Shown piece after piece: positions 25,804 to 34,932 of a DNA stretch of 64,000 bases. The stretch is from Actinopolymorpha alba DSM 45243. GTDB lineage: Bacteria > Actinomycetota > Actinomycetes > Propionibacteriales > Actinopolymorphaceae. Numbering within the stretch: position 1 is the first letter of the stretch; each line of letters starts with the position of its first letter. The stretch spans positions 186,001 to 250,000 of the forward strand of contig NZ_KB892708.1 of NCBI RefSeq assembly GCF_000373925.1. Direction: 5' to 3'. Made by a program: the position numbers and the translations under genes. Below the pieces are notes generated by a model that had not been told where the DNA came from, made no database searches, and saw only the letters and a list, made by a program, of their open reading frames with translations.

Positions 25804-28695
25804 TTACTGGCAGGCTTCGCAGTCGGGGTCGTCGATCGAGCAGTACGCGCCCTCGACAAGCTGGGGCTCGGGAGCGGGCGCACTGACGGGGAGGACGGGC
25901 GAGACGGCGTTGAGCTTGCCGTCAGTCCCGCGCAGCGTGCTCTTCTCCACGTGGGTGGCGCTCTGCGACCGCAGGTAGTAGGTCGTCTTGAGGCCACGCC
26001 GCCACGCCAGCCGGTAGAGCGCGTCCAGCTTCAGCCCGCTCGGAGCGGCGACGTAGAGGTTGAGGGACTGCGCCTGGTCGATCCACTTCTGTCTGCGGGC
26101 GGCGGCTTCCACCAGCCAGCTGGCGTCGATCTCGAACGCCGTTGCGTACAACGCCTTCAGGTCGGCGGGCACTCGGTCGATCGGTCCGACACTGCCGTCG
26201 AAGTACTTCAGGTCACTCACCATCACCTCGTCCCACAGGCCTCGCGCCTTCAGGTCGTGGACGAGGTACGGATTGATGACCGTGAAGTCTCCGGACATGT
26301 TCGACTTCACGAACAGGTTGCGGTACAACGGCTCGATCGATTGGCCAACGCCGCAGATGTTGGAGATCGTCGCGGTCGGCGCGATCGCCATGACGTTGGA
26401 GTTGCGCATTCCCTCCGCCTGGATGCGGTGACGCAGGCCGGCCCAGTCGAGACGGCTCGAGCGATCGAGATCCAGCTTGCCGGCGCGTGCGTCGGCAAGT
26501 AGTTCCACCGAGTCGATCGGCAGGATCCCCTTGCTCCACAGGGAACCCTCGAAGGTCTCGTAACGACCGCGTTCGCTGGCGAGATCACACGAGGCGGCGA
26601 GGGCGTGGTAGCTGATCACCTCCATGCTGGTGTCGGCGAAGTCGACCGCGGCCGACGAGCCGATCGGGATCCGCATCCTGAACAACGCTTCCTGGAAGCC
26701 CATCAGGCCGAGCCCGATCGGCCGGTGCCGGCGGTTGGACCGCCGAGCCTCCGGGATCGTGTAGAAGTTCACGTCGATGACGTTGTCGAGTGCGCGGACC
26801 GCGGCCTGGATCGTCTGGGCCAGGTGCTCCTCGTCCAGACCGTTCTCGCCGACGTGGTTGGCCAGGTTGATCGAGCCGAGGTTGCAGACCGCGACCTCGG
26901 CATCCTCTCCGTCCGCGGCCGAGGTGTTGAGCGTGATCTCGGTGCAGAGGTTCGACGAATGCACGACCCCCACGTGCTGCTGCGGCGACCTGAGATTGCA
27001 CGGATCCTTGAACGTGATCCAGGGATGCCCGGTCTCGAAGAGCATGGTGAGCATCCGGCGCCAGAGTTCGACGGCGCGGACCCGCCGGAACACCTTGATC
27101 TCTCCGCGATCGGCGGCCGCTTCGTACTCCCGGTAGCGCTCGGCGAAGGCAAGCCCGTAGAGGTCGTGCAGCTCCGGCACCTCGTCGGGGGAGAAGAGCG
27201 TCCACTGGGCGTCGGCCTCGACCCGCTGGAGAAACAGGTCGGGAATCCAGTTCGCGGTGTTCATGTCGTGAGTACGCCGGCGGTCGTCGCCGGTGTTCTT
27301 GCGGAGGTCGAGGAACTCCTCGATGTCGATGTGCCAGGTTTCCAGATAGGCGCAGGCCGCGCCCTTCCGTTTTCCTCCCTGATTCACGGCTACCGCGGTG
27401 TCGTTGGCGATCTTGAGGAACGGCACGACGCCCTGGGAGTGGCCGTTGGTGCCCTTGATGCGGGCGCCCATTGCACGCACGGGCGTCCAGTCGTTGCCGA
27501 GACCACCGGCGTACTTCGACAGCAGCGCGTTGTTCTTGATCCCGGTGAAGATGCCGTCGAGGTCGTCGGCGACCGTGGTGAGGAAGCACGAGGAGAGCTG
27601 CGGACGCGTCGTCCCCGCGTTGAACAACGTCGGTGTCGAACACATGAAGTCGAACGACGAGAGGAGTTCGTAGAACTCGATCGCCCGGCGCTCCCGGTCG
27701 TCCTCACGCAGGGAGAGCCCCATCGCGACCCGCATGAAGAACGCCTGCGGCAGCTCGAACCGCGCGCCACTGGGGTCGCCCGGTAGGCCGTCGCCGTGGA
27801 GGAAGTACCTGTCGTACAACGTCTGCAGGCCGAGGAACTGGAACCCCAGGTCGCGTTCTGGCCGAAGCGCCCGGCCGAGCCGGTCGAGGTCGAAGGTCGC
27901 GAGCGCGGGATCGAGGAGTTCCAGCTGGATGGCCCGCTCGACGTACGCCTTGAAGTACGCCGGATAGCGGTCCGCCATCTCGTGCTGCCCCGCCTCGTCG
28001 GGCCGGCCGGCGACGAAGGTCAACGCCTCCCGCCGCAGCTTGTCGAGCAGGAGCCGGGCACTGACGTAGGAGTAGGCGGGGTCGGTCTCGACGAAGGTGC
28101 GCGCCGCCATCACCAGGGCGATCTCGAGTTCGGAGAGGGTGATGCCGTCGTAGAGATTGCGATGGAGTTCGGCGAGAACTGAAACGGGGGAGACGGCGTC
28201 GAGTTCTTCGCAGGACTCCTCGACCAGCCGCGTGAGCCGAGCGGTGTCGAGCGGGCGGAGTTCGCCGTCGGCGCCCTTCACCCGCACCGTGGAGTCGGCG
28301 TGTTCGGCCGCGGTGGTCTGGTCGCGTTCAAGCCGCGCACGGGTGTGCTCCTCGCGGTACAACACGTAGGCCCGGGCGACCCGGTGATGCCCGGAGCGCA
28401 TCAGGGCGAGCTCGGCCTGGTCCTGGATGTCCTCGATATGGAAGACGCGGCCGAGGTCGGGATGCCTGGTCAGGGAGGCCACGACCTGGCGGGTGAGTTC
28501 GGCCACGGTTTCGTGGACCCGGGAGGAGTCGCTTGCCTCGCGGCCCTCGACGGCGAGGAACGCCTTGCTCAGGGCGACGGAGATCTTCGAGGGGGCGAAG
28601 GGCGAGGTCGTACCGTCACGGCGGACGACCTGGCGGTCGGTGACGGATGGGACGTCAGGTTCGGTGGGTGTCGGGTCGACGGGGGTTGCTGACAC
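25804..28695 (-). CDS. nrdA: Ribonucleoside-diphosphate reductase large subunit
   Basis: The catalytic subunit has about 963 residues. The N-terminus holds an ATP-cone ([19 protein letters not shown]) and then a second ATP-cone-like block, as in chlamydial NrdA. The barrel has [12 protein letters not shown] with an active-site Cys, [24 protein letters not shown] with the substrate cysteine, and the family's [14 protein letters not shown]. The C-terminal tail [13 protein letters not shown] carries the redox-shuttle cysteines. The GTG at 28695 is preferred because upstream codons run through the riboswitch. Expression is controlled by the cobalamin riboswitch, candidate NrdR boxes and a hairpin. 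Confidence 0.96.
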   Translation of the reverse strand: MSATPVDPTPTEPDVPSVTDRQVVRRDGTTSPFAPSKISVALSKAFLAVEGREASDSSRVHETVAELTRQVVASLTRHPDLGRVFHIEDIQDQAELALMRSGHHRVARAYVLYREEHTRARLERDQTTAAEHADSTVRVKGADGELRPLDTARLTRLVEESCEELDAVSPVSVLAELHRNLYDGITLSELEIALVMAARTFVETDPAYSYVSARLLLDKLRREALTFVAGRPDEAGQHEMADRYPAYFKAYVERAIQLELLDPALATFDLDRLGRALRPERDLGFQFLGLQTLYDRYFLHGDGLPGDPSGARFELPQAFFMRVAMGLSLREDDRERRAIEFYELLSSFDFMCSTPTLFNAGTTRPQLSSCFLTTVADDLDGIFTGIKNNALLSKYAGGLGNDWTPVRAMGARIKGTNGHSQGVVPFLKIANDTAVAVNQGGKRKGAACAYLETWHIDIEEFLDLRKNTGDDRRRTHDMNTANWIPDLFLQRVEADAQWTLFSPDEVPELHDLYGLAFAERYREYEAAADRGEIKVFRRVRAVELWRRMLTMLFETGHPWITFKDPCNLRSPQQHVGVVHSSNLCTEITLNTSAADGEDAEVAVCNLGSINLANHVGENGLDEEHLAQTIQAAVRALDNVIDVNFYTIPEARRSNRRHRPIGLGLMGFQEALFRMRIPIGSSAAVDFADTSMEVISYHALAASCDLASERGRYETFEGSLWSKGILPIDSVELLADARAGKLDLDRSSRLDWAGLRHRIQAEGMRNSNVMAIAPTATISNICGVGQSIEPLYRNLFVKSNMSGDFTVINPYLVHDLKARGLWDEVMVSDLKYFDGSVGPIDRVPADLKALYATAFEIDASWLVEAAARRQKWIDQAQSLNLYVAAPSGLKLDALYRLAWRRGLKTTYYLRSQSATHVEKSTLRGTDGKLNAVSPVLPVSAPAPEPQLVEGAYCSIDDPDCEACQ

Positions 28696-28758
28696 GCGCT
28701 CTACTCCTCGCGAGCTTGCAGGCCTCACCGAAGACCACGAGGAAAGGGGCAGCGTCGA

Positions 28759-28790
28759 CACGTACGCCGCGCGTGGGTGCGGCGTACGTG
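28759..28790 (-). terminator. Hairpin between cobalamin riboswitch and nrdA
   Basis: CACGTACGCCGC (28759-28770) and GCGGCGTACGTG (28779-28790) form a perfect 12-bp stem with an 8-nt loop, 61 bp downstream of the aptamer on the nrd transcript and 63 bp before nrdA. It is a good candidate for the expression platform (transcription stop or RBS-proximal block). No U-run is visible, so a Rho-linked mechanism is possible. Confidence 0.6.
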
Positions 28791-28850
28791 GTGAGCCCTG
28801 GCCATTCCCTCGAGGCCATCGGGTGGCGCGCACCGGTTGGTACGCGCACT

Positions 28851-29070
28851 GGCGGCAGGTCTTCGGACTCACGGGCACTGGAGGCCTAGTTGCCATCGCT
28901 TCCCGGGCATGCGTCCATGCCAGTGCTTGACCCTCTTTTCCCGCACGTTCGCGACCGTGCGGGATCCGACGGTGATGGCGTTCGTTCCCGTTTACCGCTG
29001 CGGGGCAGTCCCGGACTCACACCGGGTTCCCTCTTGCCTCCCACGGTCTGGCGGACCGTGGGAACCACCA
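28851..29070 (-). ncRNA. Cobalamin (B12) riboswitch upstream of nrdAB
   Basis: On the minus strand the leader contains the aptamer core in order. Closing stem TGGTGG (29065-29070) pairs with CCGCCA (28851-28856). GAGGGAAcccGGTGtgAgTCCggg is followed by CCCGCAGCGGTAA, the conserved core of the aptamer. The 3' B12 box AGTCCGAAGACCTGCC lies at about 28854-28869. It is 155 bp from nrdA. In Streptomyces a B12 riboswitch represses the B12-independent nrdABS operon; the same logic is expected here, with adenosylcobalamin turning off nrdAB when a class II enzyme can work. Confidence 0.93.
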
Positions 29071-29082
29071 GCGGAGATGAGA

Positions 29083-29124
29083 CTACATGTAGGGGCCGAC
29101 AAGTCGCCGGAACCCAACATGCGG
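29083..29124 (-). promoter_or_regulatory. Candidate NrdR box pair upstream of the nrd riboswitch
   Basis: CTACATGTAG at 29083-29092 is a perfect palindrome matching the NrdR core CwAtATaTwG at eight of ten positions. A weaker copy on the minus strand, CCGCATGTTG (29115-29124), lies 32 bp away centre to centre, the three-turn spacing typical of paired NrdR boxes. The pair lies just upstream of the expected transcription start of the riboswitch. Confidence 0.5.
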
Positions 29125-29235
29125 TGTGTCGTGACGATTGGCCGTCCGAGTTGGGACTAAGGATGGTTGACACTTCCGGCCCGTCACTAGTGTGCGAGCG
29201 ACCTCGCCCTGGTGACGACGAAGGGACCGTGTGTG

Positions 29236-30897
29236 ATGAGTGAATTCCGGCCTGGGATGTCTCGGCGACACGCGTTGAGTCGGATGATGTGGGGAACCGC
29301 GGGTGCCGCCGGCCTGGCCGCGTGGGGCGTTCCCGGGTGGCTACGACCGACGCCCGCGGCGGCCGCGGAGCAGACCTCGAGCGGCGCGCTCTATCCGAAG
29401 GGAATCCGTCCGTCGAAGCTCTACGTCCTCGCTGAAGGGACGCTGACGTATGAGGAGCGGGTGCTCGTGGCGACGCTGCAGGGCCAGCTGGCCCGGCGCT
29501 CCTCGAACGCCGGCGAGGCGCCCGGCATCTATCTCGATATCCCGGGAATCGGGTACGCCGTCTGGCTGGCGGACCTCGCCGACCGCTATGGCGTGGAGCT
29601 GGTTCCTTCCGACGGCGTGTGGTCGCTGGTCGACAGGTTCCGCCAGCCCGGTTCGTACGGCCGACCGATCAACACCTACGTCCTCTACCGTCGCGGCGAG
29701 TCCTCCGTCAACGTCGCGACCTCGCTGGCCGGGATCACCGGCGCGCTCGCCGTCGAGGAGACCCTCGAGCCGTTGGCCCGCCAGCACGGCCTCCGCCGGG
29801 TCGCCGATGTTCGGGGCAAGGATGACAGTTGGCTGAAGCGGGAGTACTGGCCGCGGCTCCGCCACGACCTGGTGGTCGAGCAGAAACCGGACTTCGCCAA
29901 CCAGCTCCGCGACTACGCCACCATGGCCGGCGCGTTGATGTTCTTCGACGGCAACACCGACTTCCGCCGCCAGGTCGTCCACGACCTCGACCCGGATTCG
30001 GCGGTGGTCGGCTGGGGTGATGCCTCCCATGGTGAGCACACGTTCGTGTCGGTCTCCTCGCAGGAGGGTTCGCGGACGATCCCGGCCGACCATGCCCGCA
30101 ACCTTGCCCCGCTGTCCGGGATCACCCTGGACCGGATCTCCCAGCGCGCCTCGGCCCGTCCGCCCGCGGTCGAACCCGACGTCCACTACGTCGCGTTCCT
30201 GAACACCGACGGCGACAACATCCAGTGGCTGCTCGGCGACTTCCAGAGCAGCACCCGCTGGTTCGCCAACCCCAACCGTGGCGCCTTCGACCTCGGCTGG
30301 GGGATCTCACCGTCCCTCGTCGACCTCGCGCCGTCGGTGATGCGGTGGTACTACGACCATGCGTCCGCCGGGACGCACCAGGAGCGGTACGTCGTCGGGC
30401 CGTCCGGTGGGGGCTACCTCTACCCGAGCATGTACCCGCGCGGCGAGCTCCGCCTGCACGCACGGCGGCTGGCCGGGTCCATGGCGCGGGCTGACCTGGG
30501 AGTCGCCCAGATCATCGACTTCGACTCCTTCGACGACACCGCGCTGTGGTCGGCCTACCTCGATCAGGAGCAGATCGAAGGGCTCATCTATCTGGAGTAC
30601 TCCCGCTACGACTCCCACAAGGGCAGGATCGTCTGGGCGAACGACAAGCCGGTGATCTCCGCCCGCACGATGCTCTGGAGCGGGCTTTCGGGTGCCGACG
30701 AGACCAGCGTGACGGCAGAGCTCAACAACGCCGTCCGCGATCCGTCCAGCGCCGCGGGGTACTCCGTCGTGATGTGGCACGCGTGGAGCAAGACCGTCGA
30801 CAACGTGAAAGCGGTGGTGGACAACCTGGCTCCGCACGTCAGGGTCGTGACGCCCGACGCCCTGGTGAAGCTCGTGGCACGCAACGTACGCCGTTGA
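29236..30897 (+). CDS. Secreted GxGYxYP-family protein
   Basis: The 553-residue protein begins with a Tat signal (SRRHALSRMM, then a hydrophobic AAGLAAWGVPGW and an Ala-rich cleavage region ending about residue 44). The C-terminal half contains VGPSGGGYLYPSMYP, the GxGYxYP motif, followed by VAQIIDFDSFDD and MWHAWSKTVDNVKAV. The family is extracytoplasmic and usually sits in carbohydrate-use loci; its reaction is unsettled. It precedes the GntR-ABC sugar locus. The ATG at 29236 is chosen because it gives the cleanest Tat leader. A candidate -35 TTGACA (29167) has a poorly spaced -10 TAGTGT (29188). Confidence 0.85.
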   Translation: MSEFRPGMSRRHALSRMMWGTAGAAGLAAWGVPGWLRPTPAAAAEQTSSGALYPKGIRPSKLYVLAEGTLTYEERVLVATLQGQLARRSSNAGEAPGIYLDIPGIGYAVWLADLADRYGVELVPSDGVWSLVDRFRQPGSYGRPINTYVLYRRGESSVNVATSLAGITGALAVEETLEPLARQHGLRRVADVRGKDDSWLKREYWPRLRHDLVVEQKPDFANQLRDYATMAGALMFFDGNTDFRRQVVHDLDPDSAVVGWGDASHGEHTFVSVSSQEGSRTIPADHARNLAPLSGITLDRISQRASARPPAVEPDVHYVAFLNTDGDNIQWLLGDFQSSTRWFANPNRGAFDLGWGISPSLVDLAPSVMRWYYDHASAGTHQERYVVGPSGGGYLYPSMYPRGELRLHARRLAGSMARADLGVAQIIDFDSFDDTALWSAYLDQEQIEGLIYLEYSRYDSHKGRIVWANDKPVISARTMLWSGLSGADETSVTAELNNAVRDPSSAAGYSVVMWHAWSKTVDNVKAVVDNLAPHVRVVTPDALVKLVARNVRR

Positions 30898-31042
30898 CCG
30901 GCGCGGGGCAGCGGGCATGATCGTGCGGCTGCGGAGTGCGGGTCTTTCGTAACCGTGTCGTCATGCCCGCGTTGCCTGGCCGAAAACGGGCAGCGGGGTC
31001 CGCCCGCGTCAGGAACGTCTTGCGGGCGCGTATGGAATATAG

Positions 31043-31060
31043 GATCGTGGATCGACGATC
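31043..31060. promoter_or_regulatory. Palindrome upstream of gntR, possible autoregulatory site
   Basis: GATCGT (31043-31048) and ACGATC (31055-31060) flank GGATCG in the gap before the GntR gene, 49 bp upstream of its start. FCD-type GntR proteins often bind near-palindromes at their own promoters. The link is by position only. Confidence 0.4.
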
Positions 31061-31108
31061 GGGGGAGTCCACGCGGTACTGGATCCTGAGGAACAGTGAG
31101 GCGCGGAG

Positions 31109-31834
31109 ATGAGATCACGCGAGCGTGCTCCGGTCAGCGGTCAACGCGGACGTGTCTCTTTGCCGCGGAGACAAAATCTCGCCGAGGGCGTCTATGAAGC
31201 GCTTAAAGAGCTGATCATGGACGGCATCTTTCCGCAGGGTTCTCGAGTCAATCTGGACGAGGTCGCACGGGAACTACAGGTTTCACAGTCGCCTTTGCGT
31301 GAAGCGCTGGTCAGGCTGGAATCCGAGGGACTGGTGATAAAGGAGCCGTTCCGCGGGTATTCAACGGCACCGGTGCTCAGCCGGTCGGAGCTGGAGGACT
31401 TGTTCGAGTTCCGGTTCGTCGTCGAGCCGTGGGCGGCGGCCCGGGCCGCCACGTCCATTACCGACGAAGGTCGGGCGTTGCTCGCCACGGAAATGGCGAG
31501 CACACCGCAAGCCCCGATTGGCACCTCGTATCACGAAAGTCGAGGGATGGCGTCACACGACGCCCGCCTGCATGACCTGATCCAGACGCTGGGTGGCAAC
31601 GCGCACATGCGAGCTGCCTTCCAGCGCACGCATTGCCACCTGCACATCATCCGGTTGCACTATCGGGGCGGAATGGGCGAGGCGGCGCTGGGCGAACACC
31701 ATCGCATCGTGGAAGCGATCTCCTCCGGAGATCCAGAAGCGGCGGCGGCGGCCATGCGCGCGCACCTGGAAGCGTCCCAGGCTCGCCTGCTTCCGGTGTA
31801 CGACGATGCCTGGCAAGGGGCGGAGGAGGGGTGA
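31109..31834 (+). CDS. GntR-family regulator, FadR/FCD subgroup
   Basis: The N-terminal winged helix reads NLAEGVYEALKELIMDGIFP, then VARELQVSQSPLREALVRLE, the classic GntR recognition helix. The C-terminal part (about residues 90-235) is an all-helical FCD ligand domain with metal-type ligands in HDARLHDLIQ and a final HHRIVEAISSGDPEAA. FCD regulators sense organic or sugar acids. It sits directly upstream of the ABC sugar genes, which it probably controls. The start ATG at 31109 follows GCGGAG. Confidence 0.9.
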   Translation: MRSRERAPVSGQRGRVSLPRRQNLAEGVYEALKELIMDGIFPQGSRVNLDEVARELQVSQSPLREALVRLESEGLVIKEPFRGYSTAPVLSRSELEDLFEFRFVVEPWAAARAATSITDEGRALLATEMASTPQAPIGTSYHESRGMASHDARLHDLIQTLGGNAHMRAAFQRTHCHLHIIRLHYRGGMGEAALGEHHRIVEAISSGDPEAAAAAMRAHLEASQARLLPVYDDAWQGAEEG

Positions 31835-31929
31835 GGTGACCAATTTACCCTTGTCCAGCGTTCATCGAAGACGGAAAATCCAGGTCCTGACTGGGCGATT
31901 TCGTTCACCAGGTGAGTAATCGCTTTCCA

Positions 31930-32075
31930 CTGCCGGGAGAACTCGGCAGGTGTCAGTTCTTCGACCGGAGCCAATCCGGTCCATATACGCCGGCCGGTGG
32001 TCCGAGCCTGCGTAAAACAGCGAATCGACGTGCGCTTTGCTGTGTGGATCCGGCCCTTCACGGGCTTCGCCCGTG
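31930..32075 (+). promoter_or_regulatory. Structured leader before the sugar-binding protein gene
   Basis: The 309-bp gap from 31835 to 32143 has no gene but carries three perfect stem-loops in the coding direction: CTGCCG/CGGCAG (31930-31949), GACCGGA/TCCGGTC (31963-31981), and CACGGGC-TTC-GCCCGTG (32059-32075). They could form a regulatory leader or protect the mRNA 5' end. No known riboswitch class is recognised. Confidence 0.45.
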
Positions 32076-32143
32076 CGGGCCCACCCCCACCCACGGAGCA
32101 TTCCCCCGATCAGCGGAACTATCTGGCACAGAGGAGTGCGGCA

Positions 32144-33934
32144 ATGGCGGCAGAAGAAAGGGCTGAACTGGCGAAGAAGGCCCCATGGGTCGGAATGTCT
32201 CGGCGGCAGTTCGTCACGCGGGCGGTCGGAGTCGGCCTCACGGCCGCGACCGCCGGGTCGGCACTCGCCGCGTGCAGCGGGGGTGGCGGCGAGGGCTCGG
32301 AGGGCCCCGACATCAAGGACCCGTTGGCCGTCAAGGGCGGGCCGACGTCGACTCCGAACGCCGATGTGGTGTACCCAGACGGCTACGTAGGACCCAAAGC
32401 GTCCAAGAAGGCCTTGATCGTCAAGGAGAAGGTGACGCTGAAGGTCGTCGTACCTCAGAACGCGTCGGTCGGCGACTGGAAGACCAACGCCTTCAGCAAG
32501 TGGTACGAGGAACGCACGGGCGTCCACATCACCTGGCAGGTCGTGGCGGGTGGCGACGACGCCATGACGAAGGTCAACGCGATGATCGCGTCCGGTGACA
32601 TCCCGGACGTGTTCATGAACATCGACTTCACCAACGCCCAGCAGATGTTGTATGGCTCGCAGGGGCTCTTCGTTCCGCTCAACAAACTCATCGACGACTA
32701 CGGCGATGAGGTCAAGCGCATCTTCAAGGACTACCCCGACAGCAAGTCGCTGATCACGGCGACGGACGGCAACATCTACTCGATGCCGTACGTCAACGAC
32801 TGCTTCCACTGCTGTTCTGGTAACCGCATGTGGATCTACAAGCCGTGGCTGGACAAGCTCGGGCTCGGCGTGCCGCAGAGCACCGAGGAGTTCGAGGCGA
32901 CGCTCCTTGCGTTCAAGACGAAGGATCCGAACGGGAACGGCAAGAACGACGAGATTCCCCTGATGGCGGACGCCGAGACGTTCTTCGACGGCTTCATCAT
33001 GGGCTCGTTCATGTACAACCCGGGCGAGCCGTGGCTGGTCCTCAACGACGGCAAGGTCGACGTGACCTTCAACAAGCCGCAGTGGCGCGAGGGTCTGCGT
33101 TACCTGAACGGGCTGTACGCCAAGGGCCTGATCGCCAAGCAGAGCTTCACCCAGAACAACGAGCAGTTGCAGCGCATCGGCAACATCAAGGGCGACCCGA
33201 TCCTTGGTGCCGTCCGCGCGTTCTACTGGGGCAGCTATATGACGATCGACGACGAGGACCCGAAGGCGCGGTGGCGCGACTACGTGGCGGTGCCCACCCT
33301 GAAGGGTCCGGACAGCACCCGGATCGCGTCGTGGAACCACTACGGTGCCGTCACCGGCGGGAGGTTCGTCGTCACCAAGGCCTGCAAGAATCCCGCGGTC
33401 GCCGTGCAGTGGGCCGACGGGCAGTACGAGCTCGAAACCATCATGCAGGCCTACAGCGGCGAGGCCAACAAGGGCTGGCGGTGGGCCAAGCAGGGCGAGG
33501 TCGGCATCAACGGCAAGCAGGCGATCTGGACGACACTCGGAACCTGGCCGCCTGAGAACGGCAAGTGGTGGGGCCAGCTGGGCCTTGGATACCGCTCCAA
33601 CGACTACCGCCTCGGCGAGGTGGTCGATCCGAAGCACCCCACGTTCGAGAAGCCGTTGTACGAAGAGACCAAAGCTGACTACCACCCCTACCGGGTGGAC
33701 AAGAGTCAGCAGTTGCCGCCGCTCTACATGACGGAGGATCAGGCGGCTCAGACCGGCGAGCAGTCGCTCACGATCGCCAACCACGTCAAGCAGAGCCAGA
33801 CGAAGTTCATCCTCGGACAGCTGGACATCAACGACAACGCCGCCTGGGACAAGTACGTACAGACCATCGACCAGATGGGGCTGGAAATGTATCTCCGCCT
33901 GCATCAAGACGCCTACGACGCGAAGTACAAATAG
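32144..33934 (+). CDS. LplA/YtcQ-type sugar-binding lipoprotein (Tat)
   Basis: The 596-residue solute-binding protein has a twin-arginine leader (SRRQFVTRAVGVGLTAATAG) ending in the lipobox SALAAC, so it is exported by Tat and lipid-anchored. The large LplA/YtcQ family binds oligosaccharides (Bacillus members: galacturonan or rhamnogalacturonan pieces). The binding-site region contains the unusual NDCFHCCSGNRMW with Cys near residues 220-224. It starts at ATG 32144 after GAGGAG. The permease genes follow after a strong hairpin. Confidence 0.92.
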   Translation: MAAEERAELAKKAPWVGMSRRQFVTRAVGVGLTAATAGSALAACSGGGGEGSEGPDIKDPLAVKGGPTSTPNADVVYPDGYVGPKASKKALIVKEKVTLKVVVPQNASVGDWKTNAFSKWYEERTGVHITWQVVAGGDDAMTKVNAMIASGDIPDVFMNIDFTNAQQMLYGSQGLFVPLNKLIDDYGDEVKRIFKDYPDSKSLITATDGNIYSMPYVNDCFHCCSGNRMWIYKPWLDKLGLGVPQSTEEFEATLLAFKTKDPNGNGKNDEIPLMADAETFFDGFIMGSFMYNPGEPWLVLNDGKVDVTFNKPQWREGLRYLNGLYAKGLIAKQSFTQNNEQLQRIGNIKGDPILGAVRAFYWGSYMTIDDEDPKARWRDYVAVPTLKGPDSTRIASWNHYGAVTGGRFVVTKACKNPAVAVQWADGQYELETIMQAYSGEANKGWRWAKQGEVGINGKQAIWTTLGTWPPENGKWWGQLGLGYRSNDYRLGEVVDPKHPTFEKPLYEETKADYHPYRVDKSQQLPPLYMTEDQAAQTGEQSLTIANHVKQSQTKFILGQLDINDNAAWDKYVQTIDQMGLEMYLRLHQDAYDAKYK

Positions 33935-33942
33935 GCCCTCGC

Positions 33943-33979
33943 CGGGGTGGACCCGCGACCTGCCTGCGGGTCCACCCCG
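33943..33979 (+). promoter_or_regulatory. Intercistronic hairpin between binding protein and permease genes
   Basis: CGGGGTGGACCCGC (33943-33956) pairs with GCGGGTCCACCCCG (33966-33979) over 14 bp, with a 9-nt loop, 9 bp after the binding-protein stop and 25 bp before the permease start. Hairpins here often let the binding protein be made in excess, by partial termination or by shielding the upstream mRNA from 3' decay. Confidence 0.65.
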
Positions 33980-34004
33980 CGCCGATCCCTGACAGGAGGC
34001 GCGC

Positions 34005-34901
34005 ATGTCAGTGATGGCGATAAAGGAGACCCGGACTGACCGGATCTTCAACGCCTGCAACTATGTGATACTTGGGCTCTTCCTGATCGCTGTTCTCTAT
34101 CCGCTGTTGTATATCCTCAGTGCGTCGTTCAGCGATCCTCAGGCGGTGCTCTCGGGTCGGGTTTGGCTGTGGCCGGTGGACGTCAACCTGAACGGCTACC
34201 GAGCGATCTTTGAGTACCAGTCGATTGTCAGGGGATTCCTGAACTCCCTCTTCTACGCGGGTGTCGGCACCCTGGTCAACGTCACGCTGACCCTGCTGGC
34301 GGCCTACCCGCTGTCGAGACGCGACCTGTTCGGCCGGAACTCGTTCATGTTGCTGTTCGTGTTCACCATGCTCTTCAGTGGTGGCATGATCCCGACCTAT
34401 CTGGTTGTGCACAACCTGGGTCTCCTCAACACCAGGTGGGCGTTGATCCTGCCGACGGCGATGGCCGTGTGGAACATGATCATCACCCGCACCTATTACC
34501 AGGTGACAATCCCGCATGAACTCCTCGAGGCGGCCCGGATCGACGGGTGCGACGACTTCAGGTTCTTCACCAGGATCGTGCTGCCGCTCTCGAAGCCGAT
34601 CATCGCGGTGAACGCACTCTTCTATGCGGTCGGGCACTGGAACCAGTTCTTCAACGCGCTCATCTACCTGACAGATGAGTCGTTGTTTCCTCTGCAGTTG
34701 GTGCTTCGGGAGATCCTCGTACAAAACTCCATCGACCCCGCCCAGCTGACTGATGCCGCAGAGCTGCTCCGGCGCCAGGAAATCCGCGAGTTGCTGAAGT
34801 ACGCCCTCATCGTCGTGGCCAGCGTGCCGCCACTGCTGGCGTACCCGTTCGTACAGAAACACTTCGTCAAGGGCGTGATGATCGGGTCCCTGAAGGGCTG
34901 A
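34005..34901 (+). CDS. Sugar ABC transporter permease (LplC/MalG type)
   Basis: The 298-residue protein has six predicted membrane helices and the EAA-type loop EAARIDGCDDFRFFTRIVLPLSKP, which docks the ATPase. The N-terminal cytoplasmic segment precedes YVILGLFLIAVLYPLLYI. It ends in FVQKHFVKGVMIGSLKG, the MalG/LplC-type C-terminus. It pairs with the following permease. Here the LplC-like gene comes before the LplB-like gene, the reverse of Bacillus lplABC. No ATPase gene is present, so a shared MsmK/MsmX-type ATPase is likely. Confidence 0.93.
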   Translation: MSVMAIKETRTDRIFNACNYVILGLFLIAVLYPLLYILSASFSDPQAVLSGRVWLWPVDVNLNGYRAIFEYQSIVRGFLNSLFYAGVGTLVNVTLTLLAAYPLSRRDLFGRNSFMLLFVFTMLFSGGMIPTYLVVHNLGLLNTRWALILPTAMAVWNMIITRTYYQVTIPHELLEAARIDGCDDFRFFTRIVLPLSKPIIAVNALFYAVGHWNQFFNALIYLTDESLFPLQLVLREILVQNSIDPAQLTDAAELLRRQEIRELLKYALIVVASVPPLLAYPFVQKHFVKGVMIGSLKG

Positions 34902-34932
34902 GACCGGCACCTACGGACAGGAGGGAGAAGCA

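Noticed and set aside
29167-29193. Sigma-70 promoter TTGACA/TAGTGT before the GxGYxYP gene
   Set aside because: The 15-bp spacing is too short for a confident call.
31862-34060. Long minus-strand open frame of over 700 codons opposite the sugar-binding protein gene
   Set aside because: It mirrors the real gene in high-GC sequence; its translation has no recognisable domain and is low in hydrophobic order, while the plus strand has a clean Tat lipoprotein.
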